Below are positions 1 through 8,865 of a DNA stretch of 33,085 nt, in pieces (position 1 is the stretch's first letter; each line of letters begins with the position of its first letter). The notes under the pieces are model-generated. The model worked only from the letters and a program-made list of their open reading frames with translations, had not been told where the DNA came from and searched no databases. This stretch comes from an uncultured Bacteroidales bacterium. GTDB taxonomy: Bacteria; Bacteroidota; Bacteroidia; Bacteroidales; FEN-979. The DNA lies in the NCBI GenBank assembly GCA_903915465.1, contig CAIWTA010000288.1, forward strand, positions 1 to 33,085. Reading direction: 5' to 3'. Both the position numbers and the translations under genes were made by a program.

Positions 1-636
1 ACATTGGTAATCGTAAATGTATCCGGTTCCACTGTAGAGGAATATATTGAAGTTGCTGAGAAGATCAACGAACTGGAGAATATTCCTGCCATTGAATTGA
101 ATATTTCCTGTCCCAATGTGAAAAAAGGCGGAATGGCTTTTGGTACTTCTCCAACTGTAGCGACAGAAATAACCCGGGCTGTAAGGAATGTGTATACAAA
201 AGATTTAATTGTCAAACTTTCCCCAAATGTTACAAGCATTTCAGATATTGCAAAAGCTGTTGTGGATGGCGGGGCAGACATGATCTCACTGATCAACACA
301 CTCCTTGGAATGGCTATTGATGCTGAAACGCGAAAGCCTGTTCTCTCCACCATAACGGGTGGGCTTTCAGGTCCTGCAATCAAACCTGTGGCTCTTCGCA
401 TGGTCTGGCAGGTTTCAAAAGCAGTAAACGTGCCAATAATAGGCATCGGTGGTATAATGAATGCAACCGATGCCATTGAGTTTCTCCTTGCAGGTGCTTC
501 GGCAATTCAGGTAGGAACTGCAAATTTCATTGATCCTGCTGTCACTGTTAAAATAATCGAGGGAATTGAAACCTATCTGCGCTTTCATAAGATGAAAACA
601 GTAATGCAATTGGTCGGTGGCCTTCAGGATTTATAG
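1..636 (+). CDS. pyrD: Dihydroorotate dehydrogenase, catalytic subunit (5'-truncated)
   Basis: This is the C-terminal two thirds of a class 1 dihydroorotate dehydrogenase, the flavoprotein that oxidises dihydroorotate to orotate in pyrimidine synthesis. The reading frame is open from the first base, so the true start lies outside the window and the TTG at 4 is only an internal codon. The active-site loop LNISCPNVK is visible. Its Cys (about residue 37 of the visible part) is the catalytic base of class 1 enzymes, and the Asn residues around it bind orotate. The later segments [12 protein letters not shown] and [11 protein letters not shown] match the FMN-phosphate-binding end of the barrel. 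Cys rather than Ser, with this loop sequence, fits the NAD-linked class 1B form, whose partner is pyrK; any pyrK would be upstream and is not seen. The stop is only 3 bases from the murB stop on the other strand. Confidence 0.93.
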   Translation, partial: TLVIVNVSGSTVEEYIEVAEKINELENIPAIELNISCPNVKKGGMAFGTSPTVATEITRAVRNVYTKDLIVKLSPNVTSISDIAKAVVDGGADMISLINTLLGMAIDAETRKPVLSTITGGLSGPAIKPVALRMVWQVSKAVNVPIIGIGGIMNATDAIEFLLAGASAIQVGTANFIDPAVTVKIIEGIETYLRFHKMKTVMQLVGGLQDL

Positions 637-639
637 GCA

Positions 640-1650
640 TTACAAAATATTCACCTCTATCTCAAGCGTAATCCCGAATTTTTTTTGAACATCTGCCTTG
701 ATGGAGTTTGCCAAATCAAGAATTTCCTGCCCGGTTGCACAACCATAATTTACAAGAACCAGCGGCTGGTTTGGATGCACTCCTGCATCACCGGCACGGT
801 ATCCTTTCCATCCACATTGCTCAATAAGCCAGGCAGCAGCAAGTTTCACGTATTTCCCATACGGAAAAGAAACGATTCCCGGAAATTTCTCTTTGAGGGA
901 TGGCAGCAAGTCCAAATCAACCACCGGGTTTTTAAAAAAACTTCCTGAGTTACCGATTTTAACAGGGTCAGGCAATTTTCTGCTGCGTATCCTGCATACA
1001 GCCTCCCTTACAGACCGAATGTCCGGCGAATCGATCTGGAGACTTGTTAATTCCTCCATGATATCTCCGTATTTCGCGTTCAAAACAGGTTTCAAACTTA
1101 GCTTGAAAGTGACGCTCAAAATAACGAACTGATTCTCACGTCTTTTAAAAATGCTGTCACGATAAGAAAATTCACATTCAAAATTCGAAAATATCCTATG
1201 GATTTGATTAATTCTATCCAACGCACTAACCTCAAAAAGCACGTCTTTGACCTCAGCTCCATATGCACCGATATTTTGTACCGGTGCTGTTCCTACCTTT
1301 CCTGGAATAAGTGATAGATTCTCCAAACCACCCCAACCCTTTTCCACGCAATAAGCCACAAATTCATCCCAATTTTCACCAGCTTGCACCCTGATATAAA
1401 TATCGTCTTCTGTTTCTGCAATAATCTCAATTCCTTTTGTGGAAATCTTCACAATTGTCCCTTCAAAATCTTTGGTAAATAGAAGATTACTTCCTCCTCC
1501 AAGGATAAGAAAAGTTTTCTTCTCCCGATCTAAAGATTGTAAAAAGGGAAGAAGTTCTTCTTCAGTAAAAACCTCCGCGAAAAATCTACAATTTACATCA
1601 ACGCCAAAGGTGTTGTAAGACTTGAGAGAGATATTTTTCAAAATCTGCAT
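640..1650 (-). CDS. murB: UDP-N-acetylenolpyruvoylglucosamine reductase
   Basis: MurB is the cytoplasmic FAD enzyme that reduces UDP-GlcNAc-enolpyruvate to UDP-MurNAc with NADPH, in the second step of peptidoglycan precursor synthesis. The 336-residue length matches the E. coli-type (type I) enzyme. Visible landmarks are the FAD-binding GGGSNLLF (51-58), NIGAYGAEV (126-134), the type I tyrosine-loop segment FSYRDSIFK (about 161-169), and GNSGSFFKNP, whose Ser237 is the proton donor equivalent to E. coli Ser229. The C-terminal LEIEV contains the second catalytic Glu (about 332). The ATG at 1650 gives the expected N-terminus, and a -7-like box (1670-1677) lies about 20 bases upstream. It converges with pyrD and diverges from the glycosyltransferase genes. 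Confidence 0.95.
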   Translation of the reverse strand: MQILKNISLKSYNTFGVDVNCRFFAEVFTEEELLPFLQSLDREKKTFLILGGGSNLLFTKDFEGTIVKISTKGIEIIAETEDDIYIRVQAGENWDEFVAYCVEKGWGGLENLSLIPGKVGTAPVQNIGAYGAEVKDVLFEVSALDRINQIHRIFSNFECEFSYRDSIFKRRENQFVILSVTFKLSLKPVLNAKYGDIMEELTSLQIDSPDIRSVREAVCRIRSRKLPDPVKIGNSGSFFKNPVVDLDLLPSLKEKFPGIVSFPYGKYVKLAAAWLIEQCGWKGYRAGDAGVHPNQPLVLVNYGCATGQEILDLANSIKADVQKKFGITLEIEVNIL

Positions 1651-1669
1651 GACGCGTTTTAATTCAATC

Positions 1670-1677
1670 CAAAAGTA
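1670..1677 (-). promoter_or_regulatory. Bacteroidota -7 promoter box for murB
   Basis: Read on the minus strand this is TACTTTTG, an exact match to the Bacteroidota consensus TAnnTTTG, placed about 20 bases before the murB ATG. I see no clear -33 TTG at the usual spacing, so the call rests on the -7 box and its position alone. Confidence 0.5.
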
Positions 1678-1717
1678 ATTGAAATGCCTATATCTGCGAA
1701 AGGATTTTTATTTTCGT

Positions 1718-1725
1718 TACTTTTG
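1718..1725 (+). promoter_or_regulatory. Bacteroidota -7 promoter box for the glycosyltransferase genes
   Basis: TACTTTTG matches TAnnTTTG exactly and faces right, only 40 bases from the identical box facing left for murB. It lies inside the longest possible ORF of the downstream glycosyltransferase. That argues for a start after about 1730 rather than the ATG at 1684. A -33 element is not evident. Confidence 0.5.
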
Positions 1726-1746
1726 CTTGTTGTGAATGAATTTCTC

Positions 1747-2865
1747 TTGAAAAAGAACATCCTCGTTTCTGTTACGAATGATCTCACCAGCGACAAACGG
1801 GTCGACAGGGTGTGTTGCACATTGGTAAAAATGGGATTCGATGTTTTACTCATTGGCCGTCAACGCAGGGAAAGTCTTCCGCTGAAGAAAAGGAATTATC
1901 AGACAAAAAGAATGCATCTGATGTTCGGAAAAGGACCCTGGTTTTATGCAGAATATAATTTCCGCCTTTTCCTCTTCCTGATCTTTCATAAAGCTGATCT
2001 TTTAATCTCCAACGACCTCGACACATTGCCTGCCAACTACATGGTTTCCAAAATCCTGCATAAATCTTTGGTGCATGATTGTCATGAATATTTCCGGGGA
2101 GTTCCTGAGCTGAACGGAAGAGCTTTTCCAACTCGGATTTGGAAGCGAATAGAGGATTGGATTTTCCCTAAGCTAAAATCTGTTTATGCTGTGAATGATT
2201 CCATCGCCAGAATTTATTGCGAGGAATACGGGAACAAGGTAGAAGTGATCAGAAATGTTCCTTTTCGCAACAACAGGATAATTCCGAAAAATCACTCCTT
2301 ATTAAATATTCCGCCAAACACTAAAATCCTGCTTTACCAGGGTTCAGTGAATGTTGACCGCGGCTTGGAAGAAGCCATTTCAGCCATGAAGTATTTGAAT
2401 ACAAAGGCTGTTCTTGTTATTATTGGGATTGGAGATATTCTTTTGAAACTGAAACAACTTGCTTTTAACGACGGTGTCTCTGAGAAGGTTTTATTTACAG
2501 GTGAGATTCCCTTCCAGGAATTGTTTCAGTACACACAATTAGCCGATTTTGGGCTATCGATTGAGAAAGATGTCAGCCTGAACTATCATTATTGTCTTCC
2601 CAACAAATTTTTTGATTACATCCAGGCAAAGGTTCCGGTATTAATTTCCCCTCTGCCTGAAATGCAGGCCATCGTAGAAAAATATCAGATCGGGGAAATT
2701 ATTGAAAGTCATGATCCTGAATATCTTGCCGGTAAATTTAATGCCATTTTGGCAGATGAAAAGAAACTTTCATTTTATCGGACGAATCTTGAAACTGCCG
2801 CTTCAGATCTTTGCTGGGAAAACGAAGAAAAGAACCTGATAAATATTTTTGTTCCTTATGTCTGA
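1747..2865 (+). CDS. GT-B fold glycosyltransferase (family 4-like)
   Basis: This is a probable cytoplasmic or membrane-associated glycosyltransferase acting in surface polysaccharide or glycoconjugate assembly; donor and acceptor cannot be read from the sequence. The N-terminal Rossmann half starts with KKNILVSVTNDLTSDKRV, typical of Bacteroidota GT4-like enzymes. An SNDLDTLP segment and HDCHEYF follow. The C-terminal half carries the nucleotide-sugar domain: a GSVNVDRGLEE segment, a VLFTGEIPFQEL segment, and PNKFFDYIQAKVPVL with a following acidic region, the usual E-x7-E-like donor site area. I prefer the TTG at 1747 (giving MKKNILVS) to the ATG at 1684 or GTG at 1732, because a -7 box at 1718-1725 would otherwise fall inside the gene and the family N-terminus aligns here. 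Its stop overlaps the next gene by 8 bases, so the two are translationally coupled. Confidence 0.82.
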   Translation: MKKNILVSVTNDLTSDKRVDRVCCTLVKMGFDVLLIGRQRRESLPLKKRNYQTKRMHLMFGKGPWFYAEYNFRLFLFLIFHKADLLISNDLDTLPANYMVSKILHKSLVHDCHEYFRGVPELNGRAFPTRIWKRIEDWIFPKLKSVYAVNDSIARIYCEEYGNKVEVIRNVPFRNNRIIPKNHSLLNIPPNTKILLYQGSVNVDRGLEEAISAMKYLNTKAVLVIIGIGDILLKLKQLAFNDGVSEKVLFTGEIPFQELFQYTQLADFGLSIEKDVSLNYHYCLPNKFFDYIQAKVPVLISPLPEMQAIVEKYQIGEIIESHDPEYLAGKFNAILADEKKLSFYRTNLETAASDLCWENEEKNLINIFVPYV

Positions 2866-4003
2866 CCTTCACCTGCATATTATCTCTTTCGACATACCCT
2901 ATCCTGCAAATTATGGCGGTGTCATTGATGTTTTTTATAAAATCAAGGCCTTACATGCTGCCGGGGTTAAAATACATTTACATTGTTTTGAGTACCATCG
3001 TGAACCCGCACCAGAACTGGATAAACTTTGCGAGATAGTACATTATTATCCCCGAAAAACAGGTTTTACTGCTACTTTGAGTTGGAAACCCTACATCGTT
3101 TTTGGAAGAAGGTCAGATAAACTTTTACAGATACTCTGCAAGGATGATTTCCCTATTATTTTTGAAGGTCTTCATTCCTGTTATTATTTGTCGCATCCAT
3201 TATTAAAAAACAGGGTTAAAATTTACAGGGAAAGTAATATTGAACATCATTATTATTTTCACTTATCAAAAGTTGAGAAAAACTTTTTAAAAAAGATTTA
3301 TTTCATTTTTTCAGGATTAAAATTGCGCGCATTTCAAAAAATCCTGATCCATTCTACAATAATGTTCACAGTTTCCAAGGAAGACCAAGCGTATCTTCAA
3401 ACCCGGTTTCCGGAAAATCCTGTCAGGTATCTTCCAAGTTTTCATCATGATGATGCTGTAAATATTCTTCCCGGAAAAGGTAATTTTGCATTGTTCCATG
3501 GAAACCTCAGTGTCGGGGAAAATTTCCGGGCAGCAGAACATCTGATTCGTCATGTTTTTAAGTACTCTTCCGTGAAGCTGATCATTGCCGGACTAAATCC
3601 TCCGGTTAGATTGGCAGAACTGGTAGGTAAACATGAAAATATTACATTGGTTGCTAACCCAACTGATGATGAAATGTTCCGGTTGATCCGTGATGCCCAG
3701 ATTAATATTCTTATCACTTTCCAGGCCACCGGGTTGAAACTAAAACTCCTGAATGCCTTGTTTAATGGAAGATTTTGTCTTGTCAATCCTGAAATGATAG
3801 CAGGAACTGAGTTGGGAGACTTGTGCGAAATTGGAAATAAGGATAAAGAGTTAAAGCAAAAAGTAGATAAATTGATGCAATGCTCTTTTTCAGAAGATCA
3901 GATAAATTCCCGAAGGGAGCAATTGCTGAAATGGCATTCGAATAATGAAAATTGCGAAACCCTGATAAATTTTGTATCTTTGTTTTATAATCCTTCCTCT
4001 TAA
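2858..4003 (+). CDS. Glycosyltransferase, probable GT-B fold
   Basis: A 381-residue probable glycosyltransferase paired with the preceding one. It opens LHIISFDIPYPANYGG, with the short Gly-rich loop after strand 1 that GT4/GT1-type enzymes use. It ends with a weaker C-terminal domain: FALFHGNLSVGENFRAAEHLI, then IIAGLNPPVRLAEL, then a segment around TGLKLKLLNALFNGRFCLVNP that corresponds to the donor-binding E-x7-E region. The classic acidic pair is not obvious there (GLKLKLLNAL), so donor specificity is unknown and lowered activity is possible. A TTG at 2849 is also available, but ATG 2858 gives an ATGTCTGA overlap with the upstream stop and is the more likely start. Together the two genes suggest one glycan-building step pair. 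Confidence 0.8.
   Translation: MSDLHLHIISFDIPYPANYGGVIDVFYKIKALHAAGVKIHLHCFEYHREPAPELDKLCEIVHYYPRKTGFTATLSWKPYIVFGRRSDKLLQILCKDDFPIIFEGLHSCYYLSHPLLKNRVKIYRESNIEHHYYFHLSKVEKNFLKKIYFIFSGLKLRAFQKILIHSTIMFTVSKEDQAYLQTRFPENPVRYLPSFHHDDAVNILPGKGNFALFHGNLSVGENFRAAEHLIRHVFKYSSVKLIIAGLNPPVRLAELVGKHENITLVANPTDDEMFRLIRDAQINILITFQATGLKLKLLNALFNGRFCLVNPEMIAGTELGDLCEIGNKDKELKQKVDKLMQCSFSEDQINSRREQLLKWHSNNENCETLINFVSLFYNPSS
3952..3982 (+). promoter_or_regulatory. Full Bacteroidota promoter inside the end of the glycosyltransferase gene
   Basis: TTG at 3952-3954, a 20-base spacer and TATCTTTG at 3975-3982 match the complete TTG-N19/20-TAnnTTTG consensus. It overlaps the last codons of the glycosyltransferase and points at the universal stress protein gene. 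A start of transcription near 3989 would leave a leader of about 40 bases. This would let the stress gene be expressed separately from the glycosyltransferases. Confidence 0.6.
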
Positions 4004-4030
4004 GCATACAACTACCTAAACGTCAATAAT

Positions 4031-4912
4031 ATGAAAAAATTCCTTGTTCCCATTGACTTTGGAGGGCATACAGAAATCACCTGTACATATGCGCTTGAAT
4101 TATCCAGGTTTGAAGGTGCTGAGCTTCGTTTGTTTCATTCCTTTTTCGATCAGATCATCATAGCTGATAGCAGTTTCCCTGATGCGATCGATATGAGTAC
4201 AATGTACAATGAAGAATTATTGAAAGAGATCTTCCATCATGCTGAACGAAGAATGAATGAACTCAAGGAAAAGCTTGAGCAGGATATCATTAAGAAAAAG
4301 CTTCAGGATGTTTCTGTTTCAATCAGCCTTGCAGGAGGAGAAATTGAACATGAGCTAAACGAATTATGTCAGGATTTTCAGCCTGATCTCATAATCGTCG
4401 GAACCACGGGATTGGGAAAAAACCTCAATGTATGGGGAAAAGTATCCACTTTCATCATCAATCATTCGAAAGTTCCCGTTGTGGCTATTCCAGAGATTCA
4501 ACGGTTCCTGGGCTTTGGAAGAATCATGATGGCCGCGGATCTCACGGAAGAAAACGCCAACTCAATGCGTAAAATCCTGGAAATCTTCCGGCCATATTCA
4601 GCAAAACTTTTCTGTGTTCATTTTTTATCAAAAACCAAACAAAAAGACGAAAGAGAAAAGATGAAACTCTTACAGAAAAAGTTCGAAGCAGAAGAACAAT
4701 CAGGTCTGATAACTTTTGAAATGAGAGAGATTGAGGAAGACAACCAAAAAACAATTGATCAGTTTGTGAAGGATTTTGCGATCGAAATGATCGTATTCCA
4801 ACCATACAAGCATGGTATTTTTTACAGGCTCTTTACCAAAAATATCACCAAAAAGAATCTTTTTGCCACCAACATCCCATTGCTTGCGATCCCGGTTCAT
4901 ACTGAAAAATAA
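4031..4912 (+). CDS. Universal stress protein, two tandem UspA domains
   Basis: A cytoplasmic universal stress protein of 293 residues, twice the length of a single UspA domain. Domain 1 (about 1-155) begins KKFLVPIDFGGHTEITCTYA and contains the ATP-binding signature G-2x-G-9x-G-S/T as GTTGLGKNLNVWGKVST, followed by the VPVVAIP strand. Domain 2 (about 160-293) starts FGRIMMAADLTEENA. It keeps the ending IPLLAIP but has lost the glycine-rich nucleotide loop, so only the first domain is likely to bind ATP. Tandem UspA proteins are common in Bacteroidota; their usual roles are stress survival and signalling, but no specific partner is evident here. A promoter match just upstream suggests separate regulation. 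It is convergent with the restriction enzyme gene, 38 bases apart, and no hairpin terminator was recognised between them. Confidence 0.92.
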   Translation: MKKFLVPIDFGGHTEITCTYALELSRFEGAELRLFHSFFDQIIIADSSFPDAIDMSTMYNEELLKEIFHHAERRMNELKEKLEQDIIKKKLQDVSVSISLAGGEIEHELNELCQDFQPDLIIVGTTGLGKNLNVWGKVSTFIINHSKVPVVAIPEIQRFLGFGRIMMAADLTEENANSMRKILEIFRPYSAKLFCVHFLSKTKQKDEREKMKLLQKKFEAEEQSGLITFEMREIEEDNQKTIDQFVKDFAIEMIVFQPYKHGIFYRLFTKNITKKNLFATNIPLLAIPVHTEK

Positions 4913-4950
4913 TCGCAGATAATGAAATCCAGCGACTTATCCCTTTTTTT

Positions 4951-7900
4951 CTATCCCGATTTATAAAGGAAATAGGCGTACTTGTTAATCAAGTATTGCA
5001 GGCAGGAAAGATTTTTAATTTTATTTATCGGTTCAACTTCCCGATTAGTAAAGATTTCGTCTAATCTTCCTTGTAATTTCTCATTCAAAGGAGATAGTGA
5101 ATTGTAAATGACCGTTTTTCTCTGATTGATGAATTTATCCATTGCTTCATTCTTGATTGGAAATGACATCAATGCTTCATAAGAAAGCAATTTTGACTTT
5201 TTGAAATACATTTTAATCAAATCTACCAGATAAGCAGCGTCAATTGTGGTCTTTGATTCAACTTCAACAACCTGGTTATCATTGGTTATCAGATCAAATG
5301 AACACTCAAATCCAAAATCTGCAAAATCCCCGGAATCATTAAACAATGAAACTAACCGATCTGATTTTACCGCTTTAAAAACCAGGTCTCTTGTTTTGGT
5401 TTTGATAAAATATGAACAATTTTTCAATAACAATTTTATGTCTGCTTTTTCTGAAGTACTAAACCGATAAAGCGTTGGATCTTCTAATAAAGACGGGTTA
5501 AACAACAATACTTCTCTTACAAACTTTACTTCCGAAACATGATTTTCGATCAGGTAATCTGCAATCTTGAAAAGATTTGTTTTGATCTCCGACACTTCAG
5601 TAATTTCAGTTTCAGGATCAAATTCAAAGCCGATATTTTTCAAAAAATAAAGTTCGTTTTTCAATCCAATGTATAAATCCGATAATCCCTTCTGTTTTAT
5701 ATAGGTATTCGTTACCGGATCAAATTCAAATTGCTTATCATTTGGTTCACTGCTTTGATAAATACCGCCAAGTATGTCATGTATCTTTGTTTCATCGTCA
5801 TCGTTGAAATCAATTTTCCGAACCGGTACTTTTGATAATGGCGTGAAATAAAACTCGCGAATGTTACCTTTCATCTTTGTGTTTTTTCCATACCATAAAT
5901 TGAGAAAATCAGAATTTAGAAGCGCTAAAAGATACTTCAGATTCTCTTGTGTCTCTTTTTTAGGGGTAATCAGTGTTATATCTGATTGAGGATAAGTTTT
6001 GAAATTATCATAGGCAAATGTATTTTCTTTCGCACGGCGGGAAGAGACTAATTTTTCACTTTCAAAAATTGTTTGTTCTCTTGGCCACCAGAGATCAAAC
6101 CACCGAATTCTCAACTTCTCAACTTCTCTTCGTGGATCCAAAATTCTTTTATATTTTTTGAGATGCGAAACAATGTTTGAAATTTCATTTTCAATATCAC
6201 AAATATTAATATAAAGGACGAATTGCTTTTCTTTGTAATCAACGCATCCTCGATGGATATCAGAATTTTTATAAAATGGTTTCACAAACTTCTTTTCATC
6301 CTTCGAAAGGTGTAATTTTTCGAGTTGCTGCCCATCAAAAATGAAGATCGGATCACCAGGTTTTATTTCAAATTCCTTCTGTTCTGAGAGTGGAATTTTT
6401 TTAATATTTTCTGTTGTTACTTTATCCGCGCCTGAAACGATGCCCTGGTTCACATTGAACAAATCCGTAAGAAAAGCAAAATTTCCGGATAGTTTTATGG
6501 CTTTTTCTCTTGAATAGATATACCAGGCGTGTTCATCTAATTCGCCTTGTGTTAGAGAGCTGTAATAAACATCGGCAATCTTGTCTCTTGCTTCTTTTCC
6601 GAGAGTAAAATTTGTTTTTTCAGGATTGGCAAACAAATCAAACTGAACATGATTCGAAAGCAATTCAATCCATCGATCATAGTTGGTTATGACCTTATTT
6701 TGGGAATCAATATATTTCTGATCAGTGTTAACCCAGTCTTTTAAAAACTGGATGATTTTGATTTTTTGATTTGATCGTTCCGATTCTATACTGCACTTTT
6801 CAAGTATAAAAACAATGTTCTCCTGACCTTGCGCTTCAGGGAAAAGTTTGATTCCGTTAAAATCTATTATCTCAACAATTTTTGCGTTTTCAAGAATATA
6901 TTTTCTAAGGTTTCCTGCGCCATCCGCTGTAAGCCAGTATTGCGTAGTGATAAACCCCAATTTCCCACCTTCAGCCAATTTGCTTAATCCAAGGATGATA
7001 AAATAATACAAATAGTCGCTTTTCCCCTGATAATAATGCTTCCAATATGGATGATTCTGTAATGGACGGAATAATTCCTTGTGTCCCTTTTCACCTACAT
7101 AAGGAGGATTTCCTACGACAAAATCAAAATCATTATTATTCGCTGTCAAATTGATAAATACATCTTTAAAAGTGGAAGTAAATTCTGATGTATCAAACGA
7201 AACTTGTTCAGAACCCTGAAATTCATCATGGTTGTAGATTTTCATCAATGAATCAGTCGTACAAACTCTGAAAGATTCCGTTTGTCGTTCTTCTTCATTC
7301 TCGATTCTTTTGATCAGCGACAGCACCTGAATAATTAAATTGAGTTCGGCAAGCCTGCTGGCAAATCCGGTTAATTCTGATCCGTGCAAGTTGTCAACAA
7401 TACTGCGCTTTGCTTCAGCTTCACAATTAAGCGCTTCATTGCGGATACGAATAGCCGCTTCAACAAGGAAACTTCCAGAACCACAAGATGGATCGAGCAA
7501 AGTCTTTTGGCTTATTTTTCCTTTGATCTTTCCAAAAAAGCCGACACGGTTGAGGATAAATTCAACAATATAATGTGGCGTATAATATTGTCCTTTTTCT
7601 TTCCGTTCGTCTTCATTCAGGTAATGTTCATATAAATCACCGATCAAATCAAAATTGATTTCCGCAAAATTGATTTTTGATAGTTCAAATAAAACCCTGA
7701 TAAGTAAATTTTCGTCCTTTGTTATCTGAAAATTGTAAGGAAATTTATCTTCGAAGTAAGTAAATAATTCTCCCGCTTTTACCCGTGCATCCAATAAAAT
7801 ATCCTTAAATGTCATGCTGAACGGCGGTTCCAGCTTCTTTTTAAAACCACCATTATATAAATTCTTTGGAATGAGCTCATTATCTTCAAAAATCCTGATC

Positions 7901-8772
7901 AGAACAAATCGAAGAAGGATTACATAACTAATTTGCTTCACCAACTCTTCAGCAGCTATTGCATATTTATCTTCTTCCTCACGCAAATTAATTTCACGGA
8001 TCAATTTATCCAATTCATATTTCAACTGAATATGATGATTCAGATCCTTAATCATCGGAATTATTTGTTTCCGGATATTTTCCTGGATCTTGCCAACTAG
8101 TCCATAAACAAGCGCTTTAAGAAATTTCTTATCGGGGATGATCAGGTCTTCCTTTTGCCGATTTTTAATCAGTTCAACATACTCCTCAGGTCTTATTTGT
8201 TCATATCTGAAATTATCATAAAGCCATTTAAAATTCTCAAAATCGTTTGTTCCTTCAGCCTTGTTTTCAGTAACATTTTTTAATAATTTAACCAAATTAA
8301 TTGACCGTTCTGCAAGGTGTTTTACTTTAATTACATCTTTCTCATTTTGACGTTGAAAGAATTCAAAGCGGTGAAGGTTGAAAAGAATTCCATATTCATA
8401 ACCCTTAAAAGAATTAAGATATCGATTTATCTGATAAACTGATGATTTATCATCACGACTGGAAATTATATCAACACCGGTGGATTTTGCATCTAAAATA
8501 AATTTGTTTGTTTCCAGGGTTCGGAAATCAGGTTTATCACCATCTTTGATGACCTGTTGAAGAATATTAACTCCGGACTTGAAATCAAATATTTTTAATA
8601 CCTCCAGAAGAATGGGGGTAACAACAATATCTTCATCACCTTTGTATTCTCTTTCAAAATCTTTTAACTGACAATACTCGGAAAAATTAACTGTTTGACC
8701 TTTACTATTTCGAAATCTGCCTTCATGAAAAACAGTATTGATTTTTTTTAAGATAGAATCGTAATTGACCAT
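4951..8772 (-). CDS. Type IIG restriction-modification enzyme (single-chain nuclease, methyltransferase and specificity)
   Basis: A 1273-residue Eco57I-like protein that should both methylate adenine and cleave DNA at its site. In order: an N-terminal PD-(D/E)xK nuclease with Pro81-Asp82 and the catalytic Asp94-Ala-Lys96; a helical connector (about 150-400); and an N6-adenine methyltransferase with AdoMet motif I DPSCGSGSF (427-435) and motif IV NPPY (555-558). A target-recognition region of the TaqI-C type follows (about 760-985) and ends around TPLSKVPVRKI. Beyond it is an unusual tail (about 1030-1273) with FDLITNDNQVVEVESK near 1159-1174, which resembles a second nuclease hairpin. A separate specificity subunit is not needed. 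It is the last gene of the leftward array, 93 bases after the LysM gene, with no obvious promoter match. An accessory gene among conserved ones suggests horizontal gain. Confidence 0.88.
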   Translation of the reverse strand: MVNYDSILKKINTVFHEGRFRNSKGQTVNFSEYCQLKDFEREYKGDEDIVVTPILLEVLKIFDFKSGVNILQQVIKDGDKPDFRTLETNKFILDAKSTGVDIISSRDDKSSVYQINRYLNSFKGYEYGILFNLHRFEFFQRQNEKDVIKVKHLAERSINLVKLLKNVTENKAEGTNDFENFKWLYDNFRYEQIRPEEYVELIKNRQKEDLIIPDKKFLKALVYGLVGKIQENIRKQIIPMIKDLNHHIQLKYELDKLIREINLREEEDKYAIAAEELVKQISYVILLRFVLIRIFEDNELIPKNLYNGGFKKKLEPPFSMTFKDILLDARVKAGELFTYFEDKFPYNFQITKDENLLIRVLFELSKINFAEINFDLIGDLYEHYLNEDERKEKGQYYTPHYIVEFILNRVGFFGKIKGKISQKTLLDPSCGSGSFLVEAAIRIRNEALNCEAEAKRSIVDNLHGSELTGFASRLAELNLIIQVLSLIKRIENEEERQTESFRVCTTDSLMKIYNHDEFQGSEQVSFDTSEFTSTFKDVFINLTANNNDFDFVVGNPPYVGEKGHKELFRPLQNHPYWKHYYQGKSDYLYYFIILGLSKLAEGGKLGFITTQYWLTADGAGNLRKYILENAKIVEIIDFNGIKLFPEAQGQENIVFILEKCSIESERSNQKIKIIQFLKDWVNTDQKYIDSQNKVITNYDRWIELLSNHVQFDLFANPEKTNFTLGKEARDKIADVYYSSLTQGELDEHAWYIYSREKAIKLSGNFAFLTDLFNVNQGIVSGADKVTTENIKKIPLSEQKEFEIKPGDPIFIFDGQQLEKLHLSKDEKKFVKPFYKNSDIHRGCVDYKEKQFVLYINICDIENEISNIVSHLKKYKRILDPRREVEKLRIRWFDLWWPREQTIFESEKLVSSRRAKENTFAYDNFKTYPQSDITLITPKKETQENLKYLLALLNSDFLNLWYGKNTKMKGNIREFYFTPLSKVPVRKIDFNDDDETKIHDILGGIYQSSEPNDKQFEFDPVTNTYIKQKGLSDLYIGLKNELYFLKNIGFEFDPETEITEVSEIKTNLFKIADYLIENHVSEVKFVREVLLFNPSLLEDPTLYRFSTSEKADIKLLLKNCSYFIKTKTRDLVFKAVKSDRLVSLFNDSGDFADFGFECSFDLITNDNQVVEVESKTTIDAAYLVDLIKMYFKKSKLLSYEALMSFPIKNEAMDKFINQRKTVIYNSLSPLNEKLQGRLDEIFTNREVEPINKIKNLSCLQYLINKYAYFLYKSG

Positions 8773-8865
8773 TTTAAATTCTCAGTTTTAGGATATGTCT
8801 GAAATTATTCAAGTTTTTTGCAAAATGATTTGGAAACTTTACGTAAATTGCTTTAGTAAAGATAA

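Noticed and set aside
4951-8772. Reading the large methyltransferase as PglX of a BREX system
   Set aside because: It has its own N-terminal nuclease motif, and none of the BREX partners (pglZ, brxC, brxL) is nearby.
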